Part shown: piece after piece, positions 9,382 through 19,596 of the stretch
How the letters are laid out: the number at the start of each line of letters is the position of its first letter
How positions within the stretch are numbered: the stretch's first letter is position 1
Assembly (NCBI GenBank): GCA_947644305.1
Contig: CANRYS010000001.1
Location: 248,001-312,000 of the forward strand
Origin: an uncultured Roseburia sp.
GTDB lineage: Bacteria; Bacillota; Clostridia; Lachnospirales; Lachnospiraceae
Reading direction: 5' to 3'
Length of the DNA stretch: 64,000 nucleotides
Notes under the pieces: generated by a model
What the model saw: the letters and a program-made list of their open reading frames with translations, nothing else
Database searches by the model: none
Told to the model about the DNA's origin: nothing
Made by a program: the position numbers and the translations under genes

Positions 9382-11532
9382 CTATTCTAGATACGTCACT
9401 GTCATCTTCTTCACGAAAATTCCCCGTTCTTCCTCGGAACCATTCTGCTTCACCTCGAATATATCATCCGTGTTCAAAAACAGCCAGTTTACACCGATCC
9501 GCCGTTTCTCATCGACAGTTTCCTTTAGCTCCGTATCAAAAGAGACGGTACCAGACTGCTTATTATTGATACTCAGTTTTTTGCTTCCATTGACTTTAAC
9601 CGTCGTCTTTCCTCGCTTTTTACCCGCTTCATATTCCAAGGTAATACGAACTTTTTTCGCTCCGCCGGAATAGATGCGCAGTACGCTCTGTTTGGTGGTC
9701 CACATTCCCTCTTCTCCATAATCCGGCAGATTCCACCCATTGTGAGCAAACCGCCTCGCCTGTCCAGTATAAGAAAAGTCCATCTCCAAATAGGGGTCCT
9801 CTTTGCTGATGTATACATCATTGTAAGGTTTCAGACCTTCCACCGGTTTTTTCAGAGCAAGAATCAGATTGTCAACCAAATACAGATGACATCTGTCTTT
9901 AAATTTATGGGCATTGGCATAATCGGTAATATAGACCGTGTCCTCCGCCAGTAGATTTTCCTCAAACACCTTTTTGTTTTTTCGGTCTTCCTGCTTCGCC
10001 AGCTTATCTTTATAATAGCGGGACATATAAAAATAATTCATATCCATATTAAAATACGACGCCTTCGTCCCGATCTGAAGCATATGGTAAAAACTACAGG
10101 AATCCAAGGGATAATACACGATATGACGATAATTGCCAAGCTGGGTGGTCCAAAAATTGTCCTTTGCGTAGATGTCCTCTTCCACCGCTTCTCCGGTATA
10201 CTGACTGTGTATTTTCACAATAGGTTTTGCCAGATCTGCGATCTGAAGAAAAACGCACACCAGCAAAATTATTTTCTGAAGTTTCTTGTTCCGAATGAAC
10301 CTAGTGATCACATACAATCCCAGGAGCATCAACAGATACATAATCACCCACATAAATCTGCCGGAAGAACGGATCACTGCAAGCAGTTCTAACAGCTTAT
10401 CTGGAATATATACCCACATTACCATCCGGTTGCCAAAGTAGACCGAAGCTGTAAGTGCCAGCAGCCAGAACACGATCACTACTACTGCCAGGGAAATCAC
10501 GCCGGCTCTGTGCCTGCGGTATTTATCCAGAAGACATCTCCTGGCAGCCAAAACTCCACCGAGCTTTACGATCTTTACCACCAACAGCACCACACAGACC
10601 AGATACAGTAAGAGGATTCCCAGCCCAAGATATGAAAATCCTTCATACTGACCGGAATGCCAGGGTAATTTGTGGAAAAATGACGAATAATTAAATGGAT
10701 TCACCAATGCATTGATATTGGCGGAATACAGACCAAAACCACCCGCCGTAGATTTCAAGATATTGGAAAACCCTCCTACCACATAAAAAGCAGCCAGGGA
10801 ACATATCATAAAACTGGGAAATACGATCACCAGCCGTTTCCAATCTTTATATTTCAAAAGATAGTGCAGGAGATAACCGCACATAATCCCTCCCACCATA
10901 AAAATAATGTACATCTGGATCAGGATACACAGAACACCAAGAACACTAAAAGCCAGAGCTGCCTTCCAATACTTTTCAAAAGATTCCTTATACATCCAGA
11001 TTCCCAGCGCCGCCAAAATCAAAAAATGGGCCGCCAGAGAGGTATGTCTGGAATCTTCCGTCAGCAGGCCAAATAATCTCTGAAGAACTGGTGTGGAAAG
11101 GATAAAAAAGATCGTTCCAAAGAGACAAAACAATCTACTTTTATTAATTTTCGCAACCAGCAGTGCTCCGATTCCACCATTGAGCATAAAACACATCAAA
11201 CCAAAAAGTCCAAAATACTGAAATGTCTCTGGCAAAATCGGAGAAAAGAGCTTAAAAAATATGGCAAATAATGGAATAGAATCCGTATAGAGCACGCTGA
11301 CATAATATGGATAGGTTAGGCCGTTATGCATACCGATGGGAAATGTCCAATCGGCATTCCTGAAAAATTTCCATCCGATGTAATGCTGCTGAAGATCCCG
11401 ACCTGTCAAAAGCCATGAATCATTTGTGACATTCAATACATCAAAGCCGTAAATCACTACGAAAAATACAGCTCCCAGCAACATCCCCAGTAAAAAACTC
11501 TCAAGCCAATGCTTTCTTTTTCTAATCTTCAT
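9382..11532 (-). CDS. Large membrane protein, DUF6311/YfhO-like (putative GT-C glycosyltransferase)
   Basis: A 716-residue protein with roughly a dozen helices in the first 450 residues and an extracytoplasmic C-terminal part (about 460-716) rich in beta-type sequence. TFPIGMHNGLTYPYYVSVLYTDSIPLFAIFFK spans the first large outer loop and is the kind of block seen in DUF6311 proteins, with a conserved Asp before SIPLF. The role is probably transfer of a lipid-linked sugar outside the membrane. It lies between a GT2 gene (25-base gap) and the GT87-like gene. I recognise the architecture but not a specific substrate. Confidence 0.6.
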   Translation of the reverse strand: MKIRKRKHWLESFLLGMLLGAVFFVVIYGFDVLNVTNDSWLLTGRDLQQHYIGWKFFRNADWTFPIGMHNGLTYPYYVSVLYTDSIPLFAIFFKLFSPILPETFQYFGLFGLMCFMLNGGIGALLVAKINKSRLFCLFGTIFFILSTPVLQRLFGLLTEDSRHTSLAAHFLILAALGIWMYKESFEKYWKAALAFSVLGVLCILIQMYIIFMVGGIMCGYLLHYLLKYKDWKRLVIVFPSFMICSLAAFYVVGGFSNILKSTAGGFGLYSANINALVNPFNYSSFFHKLPWHSGQYEGFSYLGLGILLLYLVCVVLLVVKIVKLGGVLAARRCLLDKYRRHRAGVISLAVVVIVFWLLALTASVYFGNRMVMWVYIPDKLLELLAVIRSSGRFMWVIMYLLMLLGLYVITRFIRNKKLQKIILLVCVFLQIADLAKPIVKIHSQYTGEAVEEDIYAKDNFWTTQLGNYRHIVYYPLDSCSFYHMLQIGTKASYFNMDMNYFYMSRYYKDKLAKQEDRKNKKVFEENLLAEDTVYITDYANAHKFKDRCHLYLVDNLILALKKPVEGLKPYNDVYISKEDPYLEMDFSYTGQARRFAHNGWNLPDYGEEGMWTTKQSVLRIYSGGAKKVRITLEYEAGKKRGKTTVKVNGSKKLSINNKQSGTVSFDTELKETVDEKRRIGVNWLFLNTDDIFEVKQNGSEEERGIFVKKMTVTYLE

Positions 11533-11557
11533 ACTCTATACTCTCTCTCTAAACCAT

Positions 11558-12520
11558 CTACTTTTTCTCTTCTAATTCCGCCTTGTCAAAATTCACCCGT
11601 TCTTCTTCAATAACAAGGGGCCTCCTTGTCACTCTGGAATTGATATTCATGATATACTCACCCAGCAGGCCGATAAAGAACAACTGAATCGAACCAAATA
11701 TAAAAATGCCTAAAAGTATCGGTGTCATACCCGCCACAAAACGCTCCCAGAAAACCAGCTTCATAATCAGATACACCAGCGCTACCAGTATACTTATCCC
11801 CGACAGGATAAACCCCAGAATCGTAGCGATACGCATGCCGACTTTGGTATAGGAAGTAAAACTGAGCATCGCCGCATCGTAGAGACTGTACCAGTTATTA
11901 TGGGTTTTGCCCGCCCGGCGTCTCTCCTGCTGATACTCGATATCCTTTCTCTTGAAACCAAGTTCGGCCACGATCCCCCGCAAAAAAGGAGTGGGGTCAT
12001 CTAATTCCCTGAGCACATCGATAAACTCTTTGTCATAGAGTCCAAAGCCGGTAAAATGTTCGATCTGTTCCACACTGGACATCCTTTTAATCAGCTTATA
12101 ATAACAGCTCCGAAGGAAATACATGATCTTATTTTCCTTACTCTTGGACTTGATCCCAATGACGATCTTATTACCCTGTTCCCACTCATGCACCAACTTG
12201 GGAATCATATAGATCGGATCCTGAAAATCTGCACACATCAATATCGTACATTCACCATTGGTCTGCAACAAACCATAATACGGGGAATTAAACTGCCCAA
12301 AATTTTTCGCATTGAAAATAGCACGAATCTTAGGATTCCCCGCACACAGCCCGCGGATCTTCTCCCTCGTCCGGTCATTGGAATCGTTATCAATAAACAC
12401 GAGCTCGTAATCATACTGGGGAAGATTTTTCCCCATTTCTTCGATGATCGCCTCACTCAATGGTTCTACATTTTCCTCTTCGTTGTACGTCGGTACAAGT
12501 ATACTGATTACTTTTTTCAT
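11558..12520 (-). CDS. GT2 glycosyltransferase with C-terminal membrane helices (GtrB/ArnC-like)
   Basis: A 320-residue protein with an N-terminal GT-A domain (ILVPTYNEEENVEPL at 7-21, FIDNDSNDRT near 47, MCADFQDP acting as the DXD motif near 96) followed by two membrane helices around residues 230-300. This is the plan of undecaprenyl-phosphate sugar synthases such as GtrB, CsbB and ArnC. It directly follows rfbH (15 bases), so a CDP-3,6-dideoxyhexose derivative is a candidate donor, with the downstream GT-C proteins as users of the lipid-linked sugar. Donor assignment is inference. Confidence 0.83.
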   Translation of the reverse strand: MKKVISILVPTYNEEENVEPLSEAIIEEMGKNLPQYDYELVFIDNDSNDRTREKIRGLCAGNPKIRAIFNAKNFGQFNSPYYGLLQTNGECTILMCADFQDPIYMIPKLVHEWEQGNKIVIGIKSKSKENKIMYFLRSCYYKLIKRMSSVEQIEHFTGFGLYDKEFIDVLRELDDPTPFLRGIVAELGFKRKDIEYQQERRRAGKTHNNWYSLYDAAMLSFTSYTKVGMRIATILGFILSGISILVALVYLIMKLVFWERFVAGMTPILLGIFIFGSIQLFFIGLLGEYIMNINSRVTRRPLVIEEERVNFDKAELEEKK

Positions 12521-12535
12521 AATTTCTCCATTCTG

Positions 12536-13876
12536 TTACTGCTGCAAAGCCTCTTTGATCACCTTTGCCATATAATCGATCTTCGCATCTGTCATGCCCG
12601 GATATACTCCCAGCCAGAATGTATCTTTCATGATCCGGTCCGTCACCGCAAGATCGCCAATCACACGGTATCCCTTACCAGAAGCGCGGAACTCATCAAA
12701 ACATGGCTGCTTTACGATATTTCCGGCAAACAGCATACGAGTCTGTACACCGTGGTCCTCAATATACTGAACAACTTTATTCTTATCCACACCCTCACGG
12801 CAGGTAAGCAGGAATCCAAACCAGCTTGGCTTGGAATTCGGACAAGCCTCTGGAAGAATCAGTTTATCTTCCACATCCTCCAATGCTTTTCTCAGACGGT
12901 CAAAATTATGTCTTCTCTTTTCTACAAATGTAGGAAACTTCTCCAACTGCGCACAGCCCACTGCCGCCTGCATATCCGTTGCCTTCAAGTTATATCCGAA
13001 ATGAGAATACACATACTTATGGTCATAGCCCAGGGGAAGTTCCCCGTACTGTTTATCAAAACGGTGTCCGCACATATTATCCCTTCCAGAAGGACACACG
13101 CAGTCTCTTCCCCAGTCTCGCAGGGATCGAACTGCTTTATGGATCAGCGGATTGTTGGTATAGACAGCTCCGCCCTCTCCCATCGTCATATGATGTGGTG
13201 GATAGAAGCTGGAAGTTCCCACATCACCGATGGTTCCTGTAAACTTTTCTTCTCCATTGATGGTGTATTTAGATCCCAATGCATCACAGTTATCTTCTAC
13301 CAACCACAGTCCATGTTTATCACAGAATTCCCGGATGGAACCCAGATCCCATGGATTTCCCAGTGTATGAGCGATCATGATCGCCTTTGTCTTATCGGAA
13401 AGCGCTTCTTCCAGCATAGAGGCATCCATGTTATACTGTGGAATGGTCATATCTACAAATACCGGCACCGCGCCATATTGAATAATCGGTGCAATGGTGG
13501 TCGGAAATCCGGCTGCCACGGTGATCACTTCATCTCCCGGCATAATCCTGCGATCTCCCATCAGCGGGGAGGTGAGCGCCATAAATGCCAGAAGGTTAGC
13601 AGAAGAACCCGAATTCACAAGAGAACAATGTTTGATTCCCAGATACTTCGCAAATTCTTTTTCAAATTTATCCGTATAACGACCGGAGGTAAGCCAAAAT
13701 TCCAGTGAACTGTCTACCAGATTCACCATCTCCTCATGTCCATAATATCTAGACGCGTAGGGAATACGGTCTCCCTCCTCAAAGGGCTTTTCCTGATTGT
13801 GATACTTGTCACAATACTCTTTTACCTGCTCCAAAATGCTCTCTCTCGCCTGTGCCTCATTCATATTTTCAAACAT
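12536..13876 (-). CDS. rfbH: CDP-4-keto-6-deoxyglucose 3-dehydrase (E1, RfbH/DdhC family)
   Basis: A 446-residue PMP-dependent, iron-sulfur member of the aminotransferase fold. The usual PLP lysine position reads SFYPPHHMTMGEGG (residues 223-236), with histidine instead of lysine, the hallmark of E1 dehydrases. Cysteines at 197, 259, 261 and 269 give the C-x1-C-x7-C pattern of the [2Fe-2S] site. It removes the C3 hydroxyl of CDP-4-keto-6-deoxyglucose, leading to 3,6-dideoxyhexoses. rfbG and rfbF are immediately upstream. No matching flavin reductase (E3) is seen in the window. The start follows AAAGGAATTGATATT. Confidence 0.95.
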   Translation of the reverse strand: MFENMNEAQARESILEQVKEYCDKYHNQEKPFEEGDRIPYASRYYGHEEMVNLVDSSLEFWLTSGRYTDKFEKEFAKYLGIKHCSLVNSGSSANLLAFMALTSPLMGDRRIMPGDEVITVAAGFPTTIAPIIQYGAVPVFVDMTIPQYNMDASMLEEALSDKTKAIMIAHTLGNPWDLGSIREFCDKHGLWLVEDNCDALGSKYTINGEEKFTGTIGDVGTSSFYPPHHMTMGEGGAVYTNNPLIHKAVRSLRDWGRDCVCPSGRDNMCGHRFDKQYGELPLGYDHKYVYSHFGYNLKATDMQAAVGCAQLEKFPTFVEKRRHNFDRLRKALEDVEDKLILPEACPNSKPSWFGFLLTCREGVDKNKVVQYIEDHGVQTRMLFAGNIVKQPCFDEFRASGKGYRVIGDLAVTDRIMKDTFWLGVYPGMTDAKIDYMAKVIKEALQQ

Positions 13877-13906
13877 AATATCAATTCCTTTCACTTCCGT
13901 TTTTCT

Positions 13907-14959
13907 TTATCTTCCAACAAACTCCTGGATCTGACGGTCCATCACATCCGGGATATTTTCACCGGCAAACCACGCCTTGGTCCACTCCACCGTCTTATCC
14001 AGAGCTTCTGAAACAGACCATGTCGTTTTCCAGCCAAAGGTTTTCTTAAGTTTGGAACAGTCCAGCTTAAGGAAACCTGCCTCATGGGGCCCTCCATCGT
14101 ACTGATCGATCCACTTAAGACCCTCTCCCCATTTTTCCACAAACATCTCTACCAGATCTCCCGTAGTCACACAATCCACCTCATCCGGTCCTACATTATA
14201 GTATCCCTGAAGCTCGTGATTCTCATACTGTTCTTTTACGATCATCAGATACGCGACCACCGGCTCCAGCACATGCTGATAGGGCCTGGTAGAAAAGGGA
14301 TTCCTTATAATGATATCTTTCTTTTGCTCTGCCGCCCTGACACAGTCCGGAATAATGCGGTCATTAGCAAAATCGCCGCCGCCGATGACATTACCTGCCC
14401 TTGCGGTAGACACCGCCACCCGGTCGTCGGTAAAAAAGGAATTTTTATAGCTGTGAGTCACCAGCTCGGAACAGGATTTACTGTTGGAATAGGGATCGTA
14501 CCCATCCAGAGGTTCATTTTCCCGGTATCCCCACTCCCACTCTCTGTTCTCATAGACCTTATCCGTGGTGACATTCAAAAAACTCTTCACACATTCATTC
14601 TGTCTCACACATTCACAAATATTTACGGTACCCATCACATTCGTCTCATAGGTATAGACCGGTTCCTTATAGGAATCCCGGACGATAGGCTGTGCGGCGA
14701 GATGGATCACGATCTCCGGCTTAGTTTCACGAAATACTTTGGATAACTTGTCCAGGTCTCTGATATCAGCGATCACAGAGTTCATCTTATCCTCTATTCC
14801 TGCCATAGCAAAGAGATTAGGGTCTGTCGGCGGTTCCAAAGAATATCCTGTCACCTCCGCCCCAGCTCCGATCAGGGTGCGGCACATCCACGTCCCCTTG
14901 AATCCGGTATGGCCTGTCACCAGAACTTTCTTTCCATTAAAAAACGATAAATCGATCAT
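13907..14959 (-). CDS. rfbG: CDP-glucose 4,6-dehydratase
   Basis: A 350-residue extended SDR. The cofactor motif GHTGFKG lies at residues 16-22, HLAAQPIV near 86, NVTTDKVYENREW near 128, and the catalytic YSNSK near 156. These are characteristic of RfbG/DdhB rather than dTDP-glucose dehydratases. It turns CDP-glucose into CDP-4-keto-6-deoxyglucose for RfbH. It lies between rfbF (48-base gap) and rfbH (30 bases) with a GGAGG ribosome site. Length and motifs are complete. Confidence 0.95.
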   Translation of the reverse strand: MIDLSFFNGKKVLVTGHTGFKGTWMCRTLIGAGAEVTGYSLEPPTDPNLFAMAGIEDKMNSVIADIRDLDKLSKVFRETKPEIVIHLAAQPIVRDSYKEPVYTYETNVMGTVNICECVRQNECVKSFLNVTTDKVYENREWEWGYRENEPLDGYDPYSNSKSCSELVTHSYKNSFFTDDRVAVSTARAGNVIGGGDFANDRIIPDCVRAAEQKKDIIIRNPFSTRPYQHVLEPVVAYLMIVKEQYENHELQGYYNVGPDEVDCVTTGDLVEMFVEKWGEGLKWIDQYDGGPHEAGFLKLDCSKLKKTFGWKTTWSVSEALDKTVEWTKAWFAGENIPDVMDRQIQEFVGR

Positions 14960-15007
14960 ATATTTTCCTCCATATTTTGCTTTGCAGAGCCGGTACCCTG
15001 GAGCCTC

Positions 15008-15784
15008 TTAATCCCAGACCTTCCACGGAGCATTTCCGTCGGTCCACATCTCCTCCAGCTTCATCTTGTCTCTCTGGGTATCCATACACTGCCAGAAACC
15101 TTCGTGTTTACGTGATACCAGTTGTCCTTCTTTCGCCAGCATTTCTAAAGGTTTTTTCTCAAAAACCGTGGAATCTCCCTCAATGTAATCAAAGATTGCC
15201 GGTTCGAGAACCATATAGCCTACGTTGATCAATCCGCCGTCGATATTGGACTTTTCCCGGAATGCCGTGACGAGACCATTGTCATCTACATCCAACACCC
15301 CAAATTGCTGCCCCACATTATAGGAACTCATGGTAGCGATCTTGCCATGTCCCTTATGAAATTCGATGAGCTCTTTGATATTGATATCACTGACGCCATC
15401 GCCATAGGTCAGTAGAAAGGGCTCATCCCCGATATATTTTTTAATTCTTTTCACACGGCCGCCGGTCATCGTATTCAGTCCGGTGTCCACGATCGTCACC
15501 TTCCATGGTTCAGCAATATTACTGTGAACAATCATCTCGCCACCCCTGGTATAATCAAAGGTGATGTCACTGTTATGAAGAAAATAATCGGCAAACCATT
15601 CCTTGATCACATGCTGCTTATAACCGGCACAGATTACAAACTCATCGATGCCATAGTAGGCATACAGCTTCATGATATGCCATAAGATTGGTTTTTCTCC
15701 GATCTCAACCATTGGTTTTGGTTTCAGATAACTCTCCTCACTGATTCTCGTCCCAAATCCACCTGCAAGCAAAACTGCTTTCAT
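15008..15784 (-). CDS. rfbF: Glucose-1-phosphate cytidylyltransferase
   Basis: A 258-residue nucleotidyltransferase. The N-terminal LAGGFGTRISEES and KPKPMVEIGEKPILWHIM blocks match RfbF/DdhA closely, YGDGVSD in the middle is the metal-binding motif, and EGFWQCMDTQRD near the C-terminus is typical of this family. It makes CDP-glucose from CTP and glucose-1-phosphate and so starts the CDP-3,6-dideoxyhexose pathway continued by rfbG and rfbH. AGGAGG lies eight bases before the ATG. The full length agrees with the family. Confidence 0.96.
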   Translation of the reverse strand: MKAVLLAGGFGTRISEESYLKPKPMVEIGEKPILWHIMKLYAYYGIDEFVICAGYKQHVIKEWFADYFLHNSDITFDYTRGGEMIVHSNIAEPWKVTIVDTGLNTMTGGRVKRIKKYIGDEPFLLTYGDGVSDINIKELIEFHKGHGKIATMSSYNVGQQFGVLDVDDNGLVTAFREKSNIDGGLINVGYMVLEPAIFDYIEGDSTVFEKKPLEMLAKEGQLVSRKHEGFWQCMDTQRDKMKLEEMWTDGNAPWKVWD

Positions 15785-15803
15785 ATCTTTTACCTCCTAG
15801 TAT

Positions 15804-17597
15804 TTACTCAAATTTCCAAAAGTATAAATTCTCATTTTTGCTATGGCTGGGCTCGTATCCAAGACAAACATTGATAACATTATATATATTGTCAAACACA
15901 GCCTCCTCATATGCACGCTTGTCCAGATAAATCCCAGCAAATCCTTCTTTCTTCAACGCCTCTACCATCTCTGGCAGCTCCTTTTCTGACATCTCCTTGT
16001 TCCACAGATCTCCTTCCCGACCCTTGCTGCCACCATAACTCCAGCGCAGGGTATCGGAATACAGATAGCCGATCAACAGATGATAGTCTGCCAGATCAAA
16101 TACTGGCCCTCCCTCGGGATACGGATGATAGGGCAACTGGTAGATCATGGCCCCTGCAGGGAGCTGACTCTCGATGCTCTGGATAAATTCCTCATCCGAA
16201 GCTCTTTCCTCTGCGTAGACCGCAGAATTTCCCGTGATATGATCTGGAATCTGATCCTTGAGCCCCAATACCACAAACACGACAAATAGGACATAAAGGA
16301 TACCTTTTGCCCTTTTAAATCGAACAAATTTATGTTGTACCATCTTAGTCATCACAATACAAAGCGCCGCAATGGAAAAGAAACCGATAAAAATGGATAT
16401 CCGGTTCACTCCCCGGATCAGTCCCATCACAAAGTTGGCAAAAATACTGCTAAATCCGCCCATGGTGGCAAACAACACCGCAAAGACATTCAATTCAACC
16501 AATAACGTCAAAATGCTTTTATTGTCGCTTTCCTTCGTTCTCTTCCGTAGAATAGCAAAAAGAAGAAACAGAAAACCTAGACCAGCCACCAGTCCCAGAT
16601 AGGACATATAGGCTTCCGTGAAAGTAAATACTTTATAATATTCACTGTGAAAATCCTGAAGCTTCTGAATCCCATAATCCTTATAAGGGATCAGGAGCTG
16701 TATGATCTTCATCGCATACAGTTCAGAATCCCCGATCTGACGGGAGGTAAGAAGAAAACCATTCTTCAACTGATACAGCAGCGACGGAATCAGAGACACA
16801 GCCATAAAAAGGACGATAGGTGCAATCATTCCACACATTTTTGCCAGATATCGAAATTTCTTCTCCTTTATGGTCTTGGATACACCTGTGATGCCCAAAA
16901 ACATACAGGTGAAAAAGGCATAATAAGCGATACCATTATTCGCGATCAGCAAAGCAAACAAAATTACAAGATAATTTTTCTTATAGCGGAAAAATTCTTT
17001 CCCATACACAAAAAGCTTCTCATCCTTCCAGAGCCACACGCACAAAAGTACCGAAAGTGGAACAAACTCATAGGCTCCCAGTGAGAAATGCGCGATCATC
17101 CGCATAAAATGATAATACATAAAATCAAAGGTCACCGCCCCCATGATGGCAAAATCATTTCTGACTCCCATCTGTCGCAACGCGTAGTAGGCAGTTCCCG
17201 CAATGACAAAAAATAAAAAAAATACAGTAAGATTTACATTTAAAATGATATCATCTGTAAAAAACCCAAAAAATTTGATCAATAAATTATCGACATTCAT
17301 CAGGGCATCCGGCATAAAGTCATGATATTCTGCCCCATAAGGCGCCCCCAGACGCTGGGTTTCACTGATCCAGCCAGAACTCTCTGAAAGCATTTTCGCA
17401 TTTTTATAAACAGAAAAATCATCCCCGCCATTATAGGCAATGGGCATAGATATATTATATTCTGGAAAGCCAAAGGAAAGAAACAGCACAATAAAAACTA
17501 ATGCAAACAGAATAAGAACAGAGAATCCTTCTTTTTTAATATTTTGTATTCTTGAATCCAAGATTTCTTCCTCCTCTTCTCCTTCGACCCAAAACAT
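15804..17597 (-). CDS. Polytopic membrane protein, YfhO-like (putative GT-C glycosyltransferase)
   Basis: A 597-residue protein with an acidic cytoplasmic N-terminus (EGEEEEE at residues 5-11), a first helix around 30-52, then about eleven further helices and a soluble C-terminal domain of about 110 residues. The first outer loop holds YNGGDDFSVYKNAKML, with a DD pair in the position of the GT-C catalytic acid. The ATG at 17597 was chosen because AGGATTGCC precedes it and a consensus promoter occupies the bases upstream, where a TTG-initiated extension would otherwise run. It probably transfers a lipid-linked sugar outside the cell; the substrate is unknown. Confidence 0.6.
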   Translation of the reverse strand: MFWVEGEEEEEILDSRIQNIKKEGFSVLILFALVFIVLFLSFGFPEYNISMPIAYNGGDDFSVYKNAKMLSESSGWISETQRLGAPYGAEYHDFMPDALMNVDNLLIKFFGFFTDDIILNVNLTVFFLFFVIAGTAYYALRQMGVRNDFAIMGAVTFDFMYYHFMRMIAHFSLGAYEFVPLSVLLCVWLWKDEKLFVYGKEFFRYKKNYLVILFALLIANNGIAYYAFFTCMFLGITGVSKTIKEKKFRYLAKMCGMIAPIVLFMAVSLIPSLLYQLKNGFLLTSRQIGDSELYAMKIIQLLIPYKDYGIQKLQDFHSEYYKVFTFTEAYMSYLGLVAGLGFLFLLFAILRKRTKESDNKSILTLLVELNVFAVLFATMGGFSSIFANFVMGLIRGVNRISIFIGFFSIAALCIVMTKMVQHKFVRFKRAKGILYVLFVVFVVLGLKDQIPDHITGNSAVYAEERASDEEFIQSIESQLPAGAMIYQLPYHPYPEGGPVFDLADYHLLIGYLYSDTLRWSYGGSKGREGDLWNKEMSEKELPEMVEALKKEGFAGIYLDKRAYEEAVFDNIYNVINVCLGYEPSHSKNENLYFWKFE

Positions 17598-17630
17598 TGG
17601 CAATCCTAGCCATCTGACACATCTTTCAAT

Positions 17631-17659
17631 AGTATAAAATACATTTCGCAGGTTGTCAA
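17631..17659 (-). promoter_or_regulatory. Consensus sigma-A promoter for the 17597 gene and rfbFGH
   Basis: TTGACA (minus strand, 17659-17654) and TATACT (17636-17631) are separated by exactly 17 bases. This would start RNA about 25-30 bases upstream of the ATG at 17597, and so provide extra transcription of the membrane protein and rfbF-rfbG-rfbH downstream. Confidence 0.65.
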
Positions 17660-17675
17660 CAAACAACTGCCTGTT

Positions 17676-19541
17676 TTACTGTTTTCTGACAAAATACCCA
17701 AATACTACATCATTGTAGGCAAACTGCTGAACCTTCTGAAATTCTTTCGGCACAGACGGAAAATACCGGTCAATGACAAATATCTTATCCTGCTTCTGCA
17801 TCTCCTCGGCGATCACATCACCAAATTCATAGGCCTTGTTGTTTCTGCCCAATTCCATATAAATCGCTGTGGTCCCCTCTCCTTTTGCCCAGGTATCTTC
17901 TGGAACCGCATGTCCAATTTGACTGACAAAATCCTGAAACTTTTCATAATCATAAACACCAGTACTATATTTTTCCTGAAAGTTTGAATATACGGTCAAA
18001 TTTGCCATCCCACATCCCGCAAGAAGCAGACACGCATAGACTCCACAAACCGCCTTCCCGATCCCGGCAAAGGAGCTTCGTTTCAGATTCCACTTAACAG
18101 CAGCTAATTCATAAGCCCCACTCACAATAAATCCCAGACATAAGATAAAAAACAGATTTACAAGAGCATGTCCAGCAAGCGTTCGATTCATATAATAGGT
18201 AAGAAGTCCTAATCCCATCACCGACACAGCGATGCTGCAGTTTGCTTTTGCTTCATTCCCCTGAATCCCAAACAACCGGTTATGAAAAATCCCCCAGCAG
18301 AAACAAAGTAAAAAGACCAAAATCTTATGAATATAAAACTCATTTCCCCAAGCCAAATCCGTCTGGAGTTGGGAGATATAGCTATCGTCAACTACCATTC
18401 CCACAAAATCCCGCAATCCCAAAAACTTCGCTTCGGAACCTGCTGCGATCCAATTATAAAGATTCACACTTCCCAATGCCAGCAGAAAAGGGACCACCAC
18501 ATCCGCCAACAGGAAAATTCCGCAGAACAAAAGCTTTTTCTTCGTCATCTTTCCCTTCTGTAGCAGAAAAACAATGCTGTACACAAACCACGCCGCGGCG
18601 CAGATGATGCCAGATTCAAAATTCCAAAGCAGAGCCAGGGCAATCACGACACACCCAGTCACATACTGCCACATCTTCATCCCCTTGCGGCTGAAATAAG
18701 TTATCATAAAGATCGTGATCGCCGGAAAAACCAGACGATGGGGATAGCACTGCCAGTAAATACTTCCCAATGCAGGATTTAAACCTGCGATACCAGCGAT
18801 ACAGATCACAGCGATCTGTAACACCGTATTTCTTACGACCATACAAAAGCTAGTCATACATAAAATATACACCATCGCCGCCAGAATTCCTAATATCACG
18901 GCAACGGTAGCGCTAGAACACCCGAAAAGCTTTAAAGGAAGATAAAAAAACAATCCATAATGCCCATACTGATCCGTTAGACCGCCCTCATACCCCATAT
19001 GGCGATACACATTAAAGATCGAGTCCATATATGCTGACGTATGGTGCAGATCATAAAAGGCGCCGTGGGGCGCAGAGCGAAAAGTATTCACGGTGGCCAT
19101 TGCCACTCCCCACAGCAAACCAAATAACAAAATGAGAAAGAAGACAGAAATCAAGCTCTTCGACCGGCTGCAAAGTCCGGCGCAAACAAAAACTGTAAAG
19201 AGTGCTCCCATCCCCACCGTGACCCAGGTCGGAAATTCCCAAACTGTTTTTATATGAGGCAGCAGTATGTATAAAACCGCTCCGATTCCCACTGCCGCCA
19301 ATACATATCTCATCTGATCCATGCTTTTGTTCGTCAGCCCGGTCCAATAAAAAATCATATAAAACCCAAGAAAGAAAAAGACCAGTAACATCACCAATAC
19401 CGCATAACATTTTATATTCCCTAACGAATGTACCCCCAGCACTCCATCCGGCGCTGCCACAAGGGCAAAATTCCAATACGTCATAGCTGCCATGACAGCA
19501 AGCAGTCCGCTGATCATCGCATAGGTCCGTTTCTGTTGCAT
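17676..19541 (-). CDS. Polytopic membrane protein, putative GT-C glycosyltransferase
   Basis: A 621-residue protein with about thirteen hydrophobic helices and a C-terminal soluble part of about 100 residues. The first large outer loop carries YDLHHTSAYMDSIFNVYRHMGYEGGLTDQYGHYG, a His/Asp/Tyr-rich block such as GT-C enzymes use at the active site. I do not recognise a named family. It sits between the SDR gene and the 17597 gene and is probably another side-branch transferase. The ATG at 19541 follows AGAAGGAGAAAGAAA; an upstream in-frame start seven codons earlier has no ribosome site. Confidence 0.5.
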   Translation of the reverse strand: MQQKRTYAMISGLLAVMAAMTYWNFALVAAPDGVLGVHSLGNIKCYAVLVMLLVFFFLGFYMIFYWTGLTNKSMDQMRYVLAAVGIGAVLYILLPHIKTVWEFPTWVTVGMGALFTVFVCAGLCSRSKSLISVFFLILLFGLLWGVAMATVNTFRSAPHGAFYDLHHTSAYMDSIFNVYRHMGYEGGLTDQYGHYGLFFYLPLKLFGCSSATVAVILGILAAMVYILCMTSFCMVVRNTVLQIAVICIAGIAGLNPALGSIYWQCYPHRLVFPAITIFMITYFSRKGMKMWQYVTGCVVIALALLWNFESGIICAAAWFVYSIVFLLQKGKMTKKKLLFCGIFLLADVVVPFLLALGSVNLYNWIAAGSEAKFLGLRDFVGMVVDDSYISQLQTDLAWGNEFYIHKILVFLLCFCWGIFHNRLFGIQGNEAKANCSIAVSVMGLGLLTYYMNRTLAGHALVNLFFILCLGFIVSGAYELAAVKWNLKRSSFAGIGKAVCGVYACLLLAGCGMANLTVYSNFQEKYSTGVYDYEKFQDFVSQIGHAVPEDTWAKGEGTTAIYMELGRNNKAYEFGDVIAEEMQKQDKIFVIDRYFPSVPKEFQKVQQFAYNDVVFGYFVRKQ

Positions 19542-19596
19542 TTTCTTTCTCCTTCTTACCATAAAAATGTTATCCGAATTTTAGTATATCCTATTT

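Noticed and set aside
12056-13708. Long plus-strand open frame (550 codons) opposite rfbH and the GT2 gene
   Set aside because: It is antisense to two well-supported genes, has no family motif and no ribosome site; codon bias of the minus-strand genes keeps this frame open.
17600-17666. TTG-initiated N-terminal extension of the YfhO-like protein
   Set aside because: The bases hold a consensus promoter, the ribosome site is poor, and a better ATG lies at 17597.
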